The position numbers and the translations under genes are program-made. From positions 1-7,523 of the forward strand of contig USLE01000051.1 of NCBI GenBank assembly GCA_900555465.1: 7,523 nucleotides of DNA, read 5' to 3'. How positions within the stretch are numbered: position 1 is the stretch's first letter; the number at the start of each line of letters is the position of its first letter. Under the pieces are notes generated by a model. That model saw only the letters and a program-made list of their open reading frames with translations, was not told where the DNA came from and ran no database searches. Positions 1-5,392 of the stretch are shown piece after piece. Source of the stretch: an uncultured Butyricicoccus sp. (GTDB lineage Bacteria; Bacillota; Clostridia; Oscillospirales; Butyricicoccaceae).

Positions 1-358
1 ACGCAATGCCGATCACAGTCGACAGGCCGAGGACGAACTTGTCCAGCCCCTCCGAGCCGAACTTGTTCTCCAGCCAGACTTCAAACTTGGAGGGCGGCAC
101 ATCCGGCTCCTCGTCCTCAAAAAACGAGGCCGAGTAGTTGATTGCCTGAATGCCGTCCTTCATGGCCATGAACAGGCCGTAGGCGCCGCGCAGCACAGGC
201 AGTTTCCAGACAGCAGACGGCTGGTGCGCGTCCTCCTCCTTGGTGACCAGCTCGCCGCTTGCCTTGCGGACAACGGTGCAGACCTTTTTCGGGCCCTTCA
301 TCACGATGCCCTCGATGATGGCCTGCCCGCCGATGGTGGTTTTCTTTTGCGTTGGCAT
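1..358 (-). CDS. yqhQ: DUF1385 / YqhQ-family membrane protein (N-terminal part, runs off left edge)
   Basis: The first 119 residues are visible. The protein opens with a short polar tail and then GGQAIIEGIVMKGP (residues 10-23), the signature at the start of DUF1385 proteins, followed by a conserved-looking LPVLRGAYGLF stretch (53-63). A hydrophobic segment begins near residue 108, consistent with the multi-pass membrane character of the family. The biochemical role is not established; databases often call it a putative metal-dependent enzyme, which the visible part cannot test. The ATG immediately follows the TAA of the histidine kinase gene, and the GAAGGAG ribosome site lies within the last kinase codons, so the two are probably translationally coupled. 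In many Clostridia, from general knowledge, this gene sits near prmC/prfA, which would lie beyond the left edge. The family call is firm; the function is unknown. Confidence 0.88.
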   Translation of the reverse strand, partial: MPTQKKTTIGGQAIIEGIVMKGPKKVCTVVRKASGELVTKEEDAHQPSAVWKLPVLRGAYGLFMAMKDGIQAINYSASFFEDEEPDVPPSKFEVWLENKFGSEGLDKFVLGLSTVIGIA

Positions 359-1915
359 TTACGTTTCTCCTTCGGGGTTAAACGGGGTGTCCGGGATCTT
401 GGGGATCGCGCCCGTGATGCCGAGCGCCTCCTCCGCCTCCGCCGCGGGCAGGGTGACCGTGACCGTCGTGCCCGCGCCAAGCGTGGACGCGATATCCAGC
501 GTGCCGCCGTGCAGCGAAACGATCTCGTCGGTCACGGCAAGGCCGATGCCGCTGCCGCGCTGCTTGGACGACCCCTTATAGAATTTCTCCTTGACAAACG
601 GCAGCTCGGCCTCCGGGATGCCCTGGCCGTAGTCACGCACGGACGCGACGATCTTGCCGCCGTCCCGGCGCAGGACGATGTCAATCTTTTTGCCGTCCGC
701 GCCGTATTTCGCAGCGTTGTCCAGAATGTTGAGGAACACCTGCTTCATGCGGTGGCGGTCACCGTTGATATAATAGTTGGCCTCCACGTCCTCGTCATAG
801 CTGAGCTGGATGCCGCTCTTCTGCAGCAGGTTTTCATACATATAAACCGCTTCATACAGCTCGATCGACAGGTCGAACAGCTCGACCTCGAGCTTCATGC
901 GGCCGGATTCAATGCGGGCGAAGTCCAGCAGCTCCTCGACCATGCGGGTCAGGCGGCCCGCTTCCTTCTGGATGATGGTCAGGCCCTGTACGACCTCCTC
1001 GGGATCTTCACCGCCGCCTGCGAGCAGGGTCTCGCTCCAGCCGCCGATCGCGGTCAGCGGGGTTCGCAGCTCATGCGAGACCGAGGAGATGAAGTCGTTC
1101 TTCATGCGCTCGGCGCGGCTGATCTCGTCCGACATATAGTTGATCGTGTCGCACAGCTCGCCGATCTCGTCGTCATAGGTTTTTTGCAGGCGCACGCCGT
1201 AGCGGCCCGCTGCGATTTCCTTGGCAATGTTGTTGATCTTGAGCACCGGATCGACGATCGACTTGACAAAATAGCTGTTCGAGATGACGACCAGCATGAG
1301 GAAAATCAGGCAGGCCAGGATCGCGATACCGATGATGATCCAGATCTGCTGCTCCACGATGCGCAGCGAGGTGATGAAGCGCACGCCGCCGATCAGATCG
1401 CCCCGCGAGGACAGCAGCGGCGCGGTGACGCTCATCACGCGCTCGTCCGAGAGCGGGTCGCGGCCGATGAATACCTCCGGCTGCTGGCTGGCAAGCGCCT
1501 TTGCGGCGTCCTCGGTCGACGCCATGCCGCCGCCGGTCAGGCCCGAGGTCGAGAGCAGCACGCGGCCGTTTGTGTCCAGAAACTGCTGCTCGAGCTTATC
1601 CTGCTCCTGAAACGTCGCGATGGTGGACTCCGCCTGCGTGTAGAACTGATTGTATGTTTCGGTGAAGTATTTCCGGAAGGTATCGGACACCGTCGTCGCG
1701 CGGGAGACCAGATTGTCCCGCACGGAGGCATAATAATAGCCCGATATGCCGACCGAGATCAGAATGACCACGGCTGCGAGGATGACAAGCACGAACGACA
1801 GCGAGTTCATCATCCAGCGTCCCTTGATGCCGCCCGGAGAGTGCATCACCTTGGGGACTGCCGGCTGCGGCGGCGATTCGGGCTGTTTTTTGTGTTTGTG
1901 GTAGTTCATTGCCAT
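359..1915 (-). CDS. Two-TM sensor histidine kinase (PhoR/ResE type)
   Basis: This 518-residue kinase presumably autophosphorylates and passes the phosphate to the regulator encoded upstream. Order of parts: cytoplasmic tail 1-34, TM1 about 38-62, external sensor 63-189 (Cache/PAS-like by context), TM2 about 190-213, HAMP about 214-267, HisKA with the SHELRTPL box (phosphoacceptor His281), N-box NILDNAAKY (396-404), G1 DYGQGIP (428-434), F-box region FYKGSS (445-450) and G2 GSGIGLA (454-460). All catalytic motifs are intact. The ATG at 1915 is chosen because GAAAGG stands 9 nt upstream; an ATG two codons later (1909) is possible. The frame stays open to 2251, but that extension runs through intergenic repeats and is not believed. 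It lies in line with lipoprotein and regulator genes on the same strand, yet about 1 kb of repeats precedes it. The ligand is unknown. Confidence 0.95.
   Translation of the reverse strand: MAMNYHKHKKQPESPPQPAVPKVMHSPGGIKGRWMMNSLSFVLVILAAVVILISVGISGYYYASVRDNLVSRATTVSDTFRKYFTETYNQFYTQAESTIATFQEQDKLEQQFLDTNGRVLLSTSGLTGGGMASTEDAAKALASQQPEVFIGRDPLSDERVMSVTAPLLSSRGDLIGGVRFITSLRIVEQQIWIIIGIAILACLIFLMLVVISNSYFVKSIVDPVLKINNIAKEIAAGRYGVRLQKTYDDEIGELCDTINYMSDEISRAERMKNDFISSVSHELRTPLTAIGGWSETLLAGGGEDPEEVVQGLTIIQKEAGRLTRMVEELLDFARIESGRMKLEVELFDLSIELYEAVYMYENLLQKSGIQLSYDEDVEANYYINGDRHRMKQVFLNILDNAAKYGADGKKIDIVLRRDGGKIVASVRDYGQGIPEAELPFVKEKFYKGSSKQRGSGIGLAVTDEIVSLHGGTLDIASTLGAGTTVTVTLPAAEAEEALGITGAIPKIPDTPFNPEGET
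367..373 (-). promoter_or_regulatory. Ribosome binding site of the DUF1385 gene, inside the kinase 3' end
   Basis: GAAGGAG lies 8 nt before the ATG at 358 and overlaps the final kinase codons. The kinase TAA (359-361) abuts that ATG with no gap, so terminating ribosomes are placed for re-initiation. Confidence 0.8.
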
Positions 1916-1924
1916 AGCAGGGAA

Positions 1925-1930
1925 CCTTTC
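1925..1930 (-). promoter_or_regulatory. Ribosome binding site fixing the kinase start
   Basis: GAAAGG is placed 9 nt before the ATG at 1915. It supports the 518-residue kinase over the N-terminally extended reading through the repeats. Confidence 0.65.
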
Positions 1931-1937
1931 TTTTGCG

Positions 1938-1954
1938 GCCGCCCGATGGGCGGC
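1938..1954 (-). promoter_or_regulatory. Hairpin just upstream of the kinase ribosome site
   Basis: A perfect 7-bp stem (GCCGCCC / GGGCGGC, 3-nt loop) ends 7 nt before the GAAAGG ribosome site on the coding strand. It has no terminator-like T-run. It could shield the 3' end of a processed kinase mRNA or damp readthrough; it may equally be just one more repeat palindrome. Confidence 0.4.
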
Positions 1955-1977
1955 GGGAGTGAATTGCCGCGCAATTC

Positions 1978-2001
1978 CGTAGGGGCGCGCATTGCACGCC
2001 C
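1978..2001 (-). repeat. Palindromic repeat B, copy 1 (inverted)
   Basis: Reverse complement of the 24-bp B unit (core GCGCGCAATGCGCGCCCCTA), with one mismatch to the copy at 2475. Confidence 0.8.
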
Positions 2002-2030
2002 GAGGGACAATATAGGTTTCGTAGAGGCCA

Positions 2031-2050
2031 AGAAGGTGAATTGCCGCGCA
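2031..2050 (+). repeat. 20-bp direct repeat A, copy 1
   Basis: AGAAGGTGAATTGCCGCGCA is identical to the copy at 2139-2158, 108 bp away. A shorter version, GTGAATTGCCGCGC, occurs at 1959-1972. After the shared 20 bp the copies diverge. Confidence 0.85.
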
Positions 2051-2138
2051 CGCACTCTCGTAGGAGGCGCCGACTCGCCAAACGTCGCCCTTGAGCAGTG
2101 GGAACAGTGTGGTTACACGATCCATCCCGTAGGGCGCG

Positions 2139-2158
2139 AGAAGGTGAATTGCCGCGCA
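2139..2158 (+). repeat. 20-bp direct repeat A, copy 2
   Basis: Identical in all 20 bases to 2031-2050. This copy lies between two half-motifs, GTAGGGCGCGA (2129-2139) and CGACTCGGCGCGCC (2185-2198), which are contiguous in the inverted copy at 2544-2568. That hints that the A unit was inserted into an older repeat. Confidence 0.85.
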
Positions 2159-2184
2159 GCGGCAAGAGAAGCTGGCCTGGGCCA

Positions 2185-2198
2185 CGACTCGGCGCGCC
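2185..2198 (+). repeat. Inverted repeat C, left arm
   Basis: CGACTCGGCGCGCC is the exact reverse complement of 2544-2557. The preceding CTGGGCCACG (2177-2186) is also matched in inverted form at 2531-2540. Confidence 0.8.
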
Positions 2199-2226
2199 GT
2201 ATGTGCCAGTTCATAACTGGCAGAAA

Positions 2227-2287
2227 GTGCCGCTGCGCGCGGCGGGCGCACAAGAGGGGGCGCTTTGCCCCCTCTTGCGAATCACCC
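2227..2287 (+). repeat. Hairpin repeat D, copy 1
   Basis: The unit has a G+C-rich leader (about GTGCCGCTGCGCGCGGCGGG), then CGCACAAGAGG, a hairpin and CCTCTTGCGAATCACC. The hairpin at 2251-2277 has a perfect 11-bp stem (CAAGAGGGGGC / GCCCCCTCTTG) and a 5-nt loop. A related unit lies inverted at 2701-2773. Confidence 0.8.
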
Positions 2288-2320
2288 CCGCCGGGGGATG
2301 TTCGCGGCTGCCCGCGACCG

Positions 2321-2372
2321 CAAACAAATTTGTCCACATACTGTGAAAAAATTTGATTTGCGATAACGTCGC
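2321..2372. other. AT-rich island within the repeat mosaic
   Basis: A roughly 50-bp AT-rich stretch with the palindrome ACAAATTTGT (2324-2333) and a run of A. Inverted repeats C and D lie on both sides of it. No convincing -35/-10 pair is seen on either strand, so a kinase promoter here is possible but unsupported. Confidence 0.35.
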
Positions 2373-2474
2373 GGCGGCTCAGTTTTGCGCCAGACCCCGG
2401 GGGCGGGGGTGCTGGCGATGTGAGGCTTGCGTTTACCGTTTCCATGAAGGCGACGCTCCGGCCGGGTGCTGTGC

Positions 2475-2498
2475 GGGCGCGCAATGCGCGCCCCTACG
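2475..2498 (+). repeat. Palindromic repeat B, copy 2
   Basis: The 24-bp unit has core GCGCGCAATGCGCGCCCCTA; the left part (GGGCGCGCA / TGCGCGCCC) is self-complementary and CTACG follows. The text resembles a repeat common between genes of gut Firmicutes, from general knowledge. Confidence 0.85.
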
Positions 2499-2543
2499 GG
2501 TTACGGACGCAGCGTTTAGCGCGCCGGGGTCGTGGCCCAGAGT

Positions 2544-2557
2544 GGCGCGCCGAGTCG
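2544..2557 (-). repeat. Inverted repeat C, right arm
   Basis: GGCGCGCCGAGTCG is the exact reverse complement of the left arm. It is directly joined to TCGCGCCCTAC (2558-2568), whose inverse stands at 2129-2139, 45 bp away from its partner on the left side. Confidence 0.8.
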
Positions 2558-2700
2558 TCGCGCCCTACGATGTGGCAGCAGTGAACGGTACGCGCACCGT
2601 TTTGGGGTGGCAACCAATCCCCTGCCTGTCGCAATGGCAGCCGGGCGGCAACCGGAAGGCATTACTTACTCTTGCGCGCGCAGCGCGCCCTGAAGGAAGG

Positions 2701-2773
2701 GGTGGTGATTCGCAAGAGGCAGGGGGAACCTTGGTTCCCCCTCCTCTTGTGCGCCTGTCGCGCGCAGCGACAC
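2701..2773 (-). repeat. Hairpin repeat D, copy 2 (inverted)
   Basis: Read on the minus strand it shares the leader (GTCGCTGCGCGCGACAGG form), CGCACAAGAGG and the CCTCTTGCGAATCACC tail with copy 1. The inner stem differs: AGGGGGAACC / GGTTCCCCCT around TT replaces the simple G/C run, yet pairing is kept. That looks like compensatory preservation of a fold. Confidence 0.8.
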
Positions 2774-2780
2774 CGTTCCC

Positions 2781-2823
2781 GCCGCCCGCAGGCGGCGAAA
2801 TCTCCCGCCCGTGATGCACGGGC
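2781..2823. repeat. Two adjacent short perfect hairpins
   Basis: GCCGCC/GGCGGC with loop CGCA (2781-2796) is followed by GCCCGTG/CACGGGC with loop ATG (2807-2823). Neither has a T-run. They belong to the palindrome-rich mosaic. Confidence 0.55.
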
Positions 2824-2855
2824 ACATACGACGCTACGCAGCGGCGTCGTTCCCC

Positions 2856-2879
2856 GGGCGCGCACTGCGCGCCCCTACG
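2856..2879 (+). repeat. Palindromic repeat B, copy 3
   Basis: Same unit and orientation as 2475-2498, with A-to-C at the centre. It makes a 9-bp stem 38 bp past the regulator stop codon, but without a T-run on either strand, so it is not called a terminator. Confidence 0.85.
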
Positions 2880-2916
2880 GGGTGTGAGCAGTAGATGCCG
2901 CGCCGCGCAGGCGCAC

Positions 2917-3606
2917 TTACCCCTCCCACATATAACCGTAACCGCGCACGGTCACGATGTGCGTCGGGGCGGCGGGGTCGTCCTCGATCTTGATGCGCAG
3001 GCGGCGGATATTCACGTCCACGATCTTGAGCTCGCCCACAAAGTGATGGCCCCAGACCATCTCGAGCAGCTCGTCGCGCGAAAGCGCCTTGCCGATGTTC
3101 TCCATAAACGCCTTTAAAAGCCCGTATTCGATCTGCGTCAGCTCGATCTTGATGCCGTTTTTGAGCACCTCGCGCGCGCGCAGGTTGAGTTTGAACGGGC
3201 CGGACTTGATCACGTCCTCCTCAGCGAAGGGCGAGCCGGATACGCGGCGGTACAGCGCGTCCACGCGCGCCGACAGCTCGATCACCGAGAACGGCTTGGT
3301 CACATAGTCGTCCGCGCCGTTCATCAGGCCGGTCACCTTGTCCGCCTCCTGCGTGCGGGCGGTCAGCATGATGACGCCCGCCGCGTAGCCCGCGGCGCGC
3401 ATCGCGCGGCAGACCTCGTAGCCGTCAATGCCGGGCAGCATGACGTCCAGCACCGCGACCGCGATATCCTGATTGGCATGGTATTTCTCAAGCGCCTCCT
3501 CGCCGGTCTCCGCCTCTATCACCTCGTAACCGCTGCGCTTGAGGTTGAGAACCAGAAAGGAGCGGATATTTTCTTCATCTTCCAAAACCAGTATTTTGCG
3601 CTTCAT
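2917..3606 (-). CDS. OmpR/PhoB-family response regulator
   Basis: This 229-residue transcription factor is the likely partner of the kinase encoded downstream. The receiver domain (about 4-117) has the acidic pocket Glu9/Asp10, phosphoacceptor Asp54 in AVLDVMLPGIDGYE, Thr82 in MLTAR and Lys104 in VTKPF. After a short linker, a winged-helix DNA-binding domain (about 132-228) contains ELTQIEYGLLKAF, the recognition-helix region VDVNIRRLRIKI (197-208) and the C-terminal hairpin VRGYGYMW. Length and all key residues fit an intact, phosphorylation-competent protein. GGAGG stands just before the ATG at 3606. The upstream lipoprotein gene ends only 23 bp away, indicating one operon. No clear terminator follows the gene, so readthrough across the repeats to the kinase remains possible. 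Confidence 0.96.
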   Translation of the reverse strand: MKRKILVLEDEENIRSFLVLNLKRSGYEVIEAETGEEALEKYHANQDIAVAVLDVMLPGIDGYEVCRAMRAAGYAAGVIMLTARTQEADKVTGLMNGADDYVTKPFSVIELSARVDALYRRVSGSPFAEEDVIKSGPFKLNLRAREVLKNGIKIELTQIEYGLLKAFMENIGKALSRDELLEMVWGHHFVGELKIVDVNIRRLRIKIEDDPAAPTHIVTVRGYGYMWEG

Positions 3607-3629
3607 GGATAAATCCTCCTCATTTATAC

Positions 3630-4964
3630 TCAGTTGTTCCAGTCCTGTGTGACCAGTGAGAAGCGGCTCTGGATATCGGCCGCGCTGACTTGCAGGGTGC
3701 TCTGCTCCGCCTCCTCCGCGATCCGCGCGAAGTAAACCGCCTGGGCGGTCTCGTTCAGCTGGATCAGGTCGGTCCGGCCTGCGTAATACTCGCGCAGCGA
3801 GCCGGTGGCGCAGTAAATGGTAAACAGCGGGATCTGCTGATCCTCGCCGATGTATTCCAGAAATTCCACAGCGCTCAGGCCGCTGTCCGTGGTTTTGACC
3901 GCGGTGATCCGGTCATGCCAGCTTTCGTCCAGCGACAGGCGCCAGCCGTCTGAGATATTGTCATAGGTGGTCGCGACCGCAACGGGCGGGCGGTCCGCGC
4001 TGTAGACATACCAGTCCAGCATGAAGATCGCATCCGACGCCGCAGCGTCGTCATAGCCCGCCATGAGCACTGCGCGCGGCAGCTCGATGACGCGGTCCGC
4101 ATTGACGTCGGACGCATACACCGAGATCGGGCGGTAGGTGCTGCGGGTGATCGAATCCTCGCCGTCGAGCGCGAGGTTCATCAGGGTACCTTCGCTGTAG
4201 ACGAAGATATCCGTGGTCAGGCCGACGCTGCTCGCCATGCGCTCCTCCGCGAATACCGCGGGCTGGTTGGGCTGCACGCGGCCGCTGTGCATCCGCTCGA
4301 CCGTGACGGTCTCCGGGCTGGTCGCCGCCTCGCCCGCCATGAGCAGCTTATCATTCTGGTACTGGTAAAGCCGCGCCACGCGCCGGCCGCCGGGGTCGGT
4401 CGTCAGCAGCAGCAGGTCGCGCGCGCCGTCGCCGGTCAGATCGGTCAGCTCCATTGCGGAATACTCGGTCTCGAGCAGCACGCCCGGCGTGCACGCCGCG
4501 TCAAAATCGCACATGGTCAGCGCGCCGGTGCCGTCGCCGGTCAGGCGCCAGGTGATCACCATGCCGCGCTTGCCCTCCGGCGTGATGACCGGGTAGTCGA
4601 CCGACTGGATCGACGTACCCTGCCCTTCGACCGAACCGGTCGCAACGTACTGGTCGCCCTGACGCTTGTAGACGCAGATTTCAAAGGAATTGCTGGTCGC
4701 GGAGGTCGAACCGCGGAAAAAAGCAATGGCTTCCTCGACCCCGTCGCTGTCCAGATCGATCAGCTGGATGGAGGAGCGGTTCTCGCCCTCGGTCGGCGCG
4801 GTATAGGATACGCCCGAGGCAAGGCGCTGGTCCAGCTCGGTCTGCAGCGTCTGGTAATTGGTCGATGGCCTGGGAGCCGCCAGCAGTTCGTCTCCCGATG
4901 GAAACGTGCAGCCGCCCAGCAGCAAAAAGGACAGCAGCACGGGAAGGATTCGGATCGGTTTCAT
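3630..4964 (-). CDS. Surface lipoprotein with FG-GAP/VCBS-like motifs, first gene of the operon
   Basis: A 444-residue predicted lipoprotein with a short charged start, hydrophobic core and lipobox LGGC (16-19), giving lipidation at Cys19 and anchoring outside the membrane. The body carries Asp-rich, calcium-site-like segments of FG-GAP/VCBS beta-propeller type: IDLDSDGVEEAIAFF (69-83), LTDLTGDGARDLLLL (173-187) and a weaker DVNADRVIELP (286-296). About 100-residue spacing suggests propeller-like repeats. The start at 4964 is chosen for GGGAGAG just upstream and because it places the lipobox correctly; a TTG at 4991 in frame would only add a tail before the signal peptide. No enzyme motif is seen. 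Its place ahead of the regulator and kinase genes suggests a sensing or modulating partner of the kinase, which is inference. The lipoprotein call is sure; the function is not. Confidence 0.9.
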   Translation of the reverse strand: MKPIRILPVLLSFLLLGGCTFPSGDELLAAPRPSTNYQTLQTELDQRLASGVSYTAPTEGENRSSIQLIDLDSDGVEEAIAFFRGSTSATSNSFEICVYKRQGDQYVATGSVEGQGTSIQSVDYPVITPEGKRGMVITWRLTGDGTGALTMCDFDAACTPGVLLETEYSAMELTDLTGDGARDLLLLTTDPGGRRVARLYQYQNDKLLMAGEAATSPETVTVERMHSGRVQPNQPAVFAEERMASSVGLTTDIFVYSEGTLMNLALDGEDSITRSTYRPISVYASDVNADRVIELPRAVLMAGYDDAAASDAIFMLDWYVYSADRPPVAVATTYDNISDGWRLSLDESWHDRITAVKTTDSGLSAVEFLEYIGEDQQIPLFTIYCATGSLREYYAGRTDLIQLNETAQAVYFARIAEEAEQSTLQVSAADIQSRFSLVTQDWNN

Positions 4965-5007
4965 GGATCTCTCCCATTCGTTATACTGCAAACATTGATA
5001 CAGATTA

Positions 5008-5016
5008 AGTATAGCA
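5008..5016 (-). promoter_or_regulatory. Extended -10 promoter of the lipoprotein operon
   Basis: TGC followed by TATACT (hexamer 5008-5013) makes an extended -10. The hexamer 17 bp upstream (TACCAA) is a poor -35, so the promoter may depend on the extended element or an activator. Transcription would begin near 5001, giving a leader of about 37 nt. Confidence 0.6.
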
Positions 5017-5033
5017 CAAAGCCCCCGGCTTTG
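5017..5033. promoter_or_regulatory. Palindrome in the operon promoter spacer (possible operator)
   Basis: CAAAGCC-CCC-GGCTTTG has perfect 7-bp arms and lies between the -10 and the weak -35. It has no T-run, so it is not a terminator. A binding site for a repressor or for the encoded regulator is possible but unproven. Confidence 0.4.
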
Positions 5034-5073
5034 GTACTGGAATTTGCATAAATTTTATCCGCATTTGCGTTCT

Positions 5074-5105
5074 GGGCCGCTTTCCCGGTGCACGGACAGC
5101 GGCCC
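5074..5105. repeat. Inverted repeat between the divergent promoters
   Basis: GGGCCGCT (5074-5081) and AGCGGCCC (5098-5105) are perfect 8-bp arms around a 16-nt GC-rich loop. It lies between the operon promoter and the tRNA promoter; its role is unknown. Confidence 0.5.
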
Positions 5106-5135
5106 GGCCGCACGGCCCCCGCGCGCCCCGCCCGA

Positions 5136-5164
5136 TTGACAAATCACCTTGGAGCGGGTATACT
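5136..5164 (+). promoter_or_regulatory. Sigma-70-type promoter of tRNA-Leu
   Basis: TTGACA (5136-5141), a 17-bp spacer and TATACT (5159-5164) form a near-consensus promoter ending 18 bp before the mature tRNA. Confidence 0.9.
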
Positions 5165-5182
5165 AAACAGGTATCTATCCAT

Positions 5183-5265
5183 GCGGGTATGGCGGAATGG
5201 CAGACGCGCCAGATTTAGGTTCTGGTGTCTTTGGCGTGCAGGTTCAAGTCCTGTTACCCGCACCA
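5183..5265 (+). tRNA. tRNA-Leu (anticodon UAG)
   Basis: An 83-nt class II tRNA with CCA encoded. The acceptor stem GCGGGTA/TACCCGC is perfect. The D-stem is GCG/CGC. The anticodon stem CCAGA/TCTGG holds loop TTTAGGT with anticodon TAG at 5216-5218, which reads CUN leucine codons. A long variable arm follows (TGTC-TTT-GGCG), as expected for leucine, then the T-arm GCAGG-TTCAAGT-CCTGT with one G-T wobble. The discriminator is A, followed by CCA (5263-5265). A strong promoter and an intrinsic terminator flank it, so it looks like a functional single-gene unit. Its 3' end is duplicated downstream. Confidence 0.97.
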
Positions 5266-5317
5266 TAAATGCGAGGGCATCTGCTTCGGGCAGGTGCCTT
5301 TTTTTACTGCGCGGCAC
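5243..5317 (+). repeat. Direct repeat, copy 1: tRNA 3' end plus terminator
   Basis: From the T-loop TTC, through the acceptor strand, CCA and terminator, to GCGGCAC. It is repeated at 5390-5463 with only two substitutions and one missing T in the T-run. Confidence 0.9.
5276..5305 (+). terminator. Intrinsic terminator of tRNA-Leu
   Basis: The 9-bp stem GGCATCTGC/GCAGGTGCC (one T-G pair) with loop TTCGG is followed directly by seven T. Confidence 0.92.
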
Positions 5318-5328
5318 ACCGCCTGCCC

Positions 5329-5345
5329 ACAGGACTTGAACCTGC
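5329..5345 (-). repeat. Inverted copy of the tRNA T-arm
   Basis: ACAGGACTTGAACCTGC is the exact 17-bp reverse complement of the T-arm at 5238-5254. Part of it (ACAGGACTTGAA) can also pair with TTCAAGTCCTGT at 5390-5401. Confidence 0.85.
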
Positions 5346-5365
5346 CATACAATCGCGCAGCGGGC

Positions 5366-5392
5366 GAAGCCTGCGCCGCAGGCGCGGGCTTC
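5366..5392. repeat. Strong hairpin joining the second tRNA tail
   Basis: GAAGCCTGCGCC and GGCGCGGGCTTC pair over 12 bp (one T-G) around the loop GCA. Its last bases TTC are also the first bases of the duplicated T-loop, so the hairpin sits exactly at the repeat junction. Confidence 0.75.

Larger units (their letters stand above)
1916..2916. repeat. 1-kb intergenic mosaic of GC-rich palindromic repeats
   Basis: The gap between the regulator and kinase genes contains no open frame with a ribosome site and protein-like composition. The open frames crossing it translate to Arg/Ala/Pro-rich text typical of repeats. It holds at least four short repeat families in direct and inverted copies (listed separately) and several perfect hairpins, around one AT-rich island near 2321-2372. 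No transposase, terminal inverted repeats or target duplications of a standard insertion sequence are visible. The pattern resembles REP/BIME-like or MITE-like repeats of gut Clostridia; that comparison is from general knowledge. Confidence 0.8.

Noticed and set aside
224..2356. Long plus-strand open frame of 710 codons
   Set aside because: It lies antisense to the kinase gene and repeats, has Asp/Arg/Leu/His-rich text typical of the opposite strand of a GC-rich gene, no domain motif and no ribosome site.
2321..2372. Kinase promoter in the AT-rich island
   Set aside because: No hexamer pair with acceptable spacing was found on the minus strand; the best candidate matched only about half of the -10.
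2856..2875. Terminator after the response regulator gene
   Set aside because: A strong hairpin is present but no T-run follows on the minus strand, and the same unit recurs as a dispersed repeat.
1916..2916. CRISPR array or complete insertion sequence in the repeat region
   Set aside because: Repeat units have unequal spacing, mixed orientation and differing families; no cas genes, transposase frame or matching terminal inverted repeats are seen.
4965..4991. TTG start adding nine residues to the lipoprotein
   Set aside because: It would put charged residues before the signal peptide, while the ATG at 4964 has a GGGAGAG site and a standard lipoprotein start.
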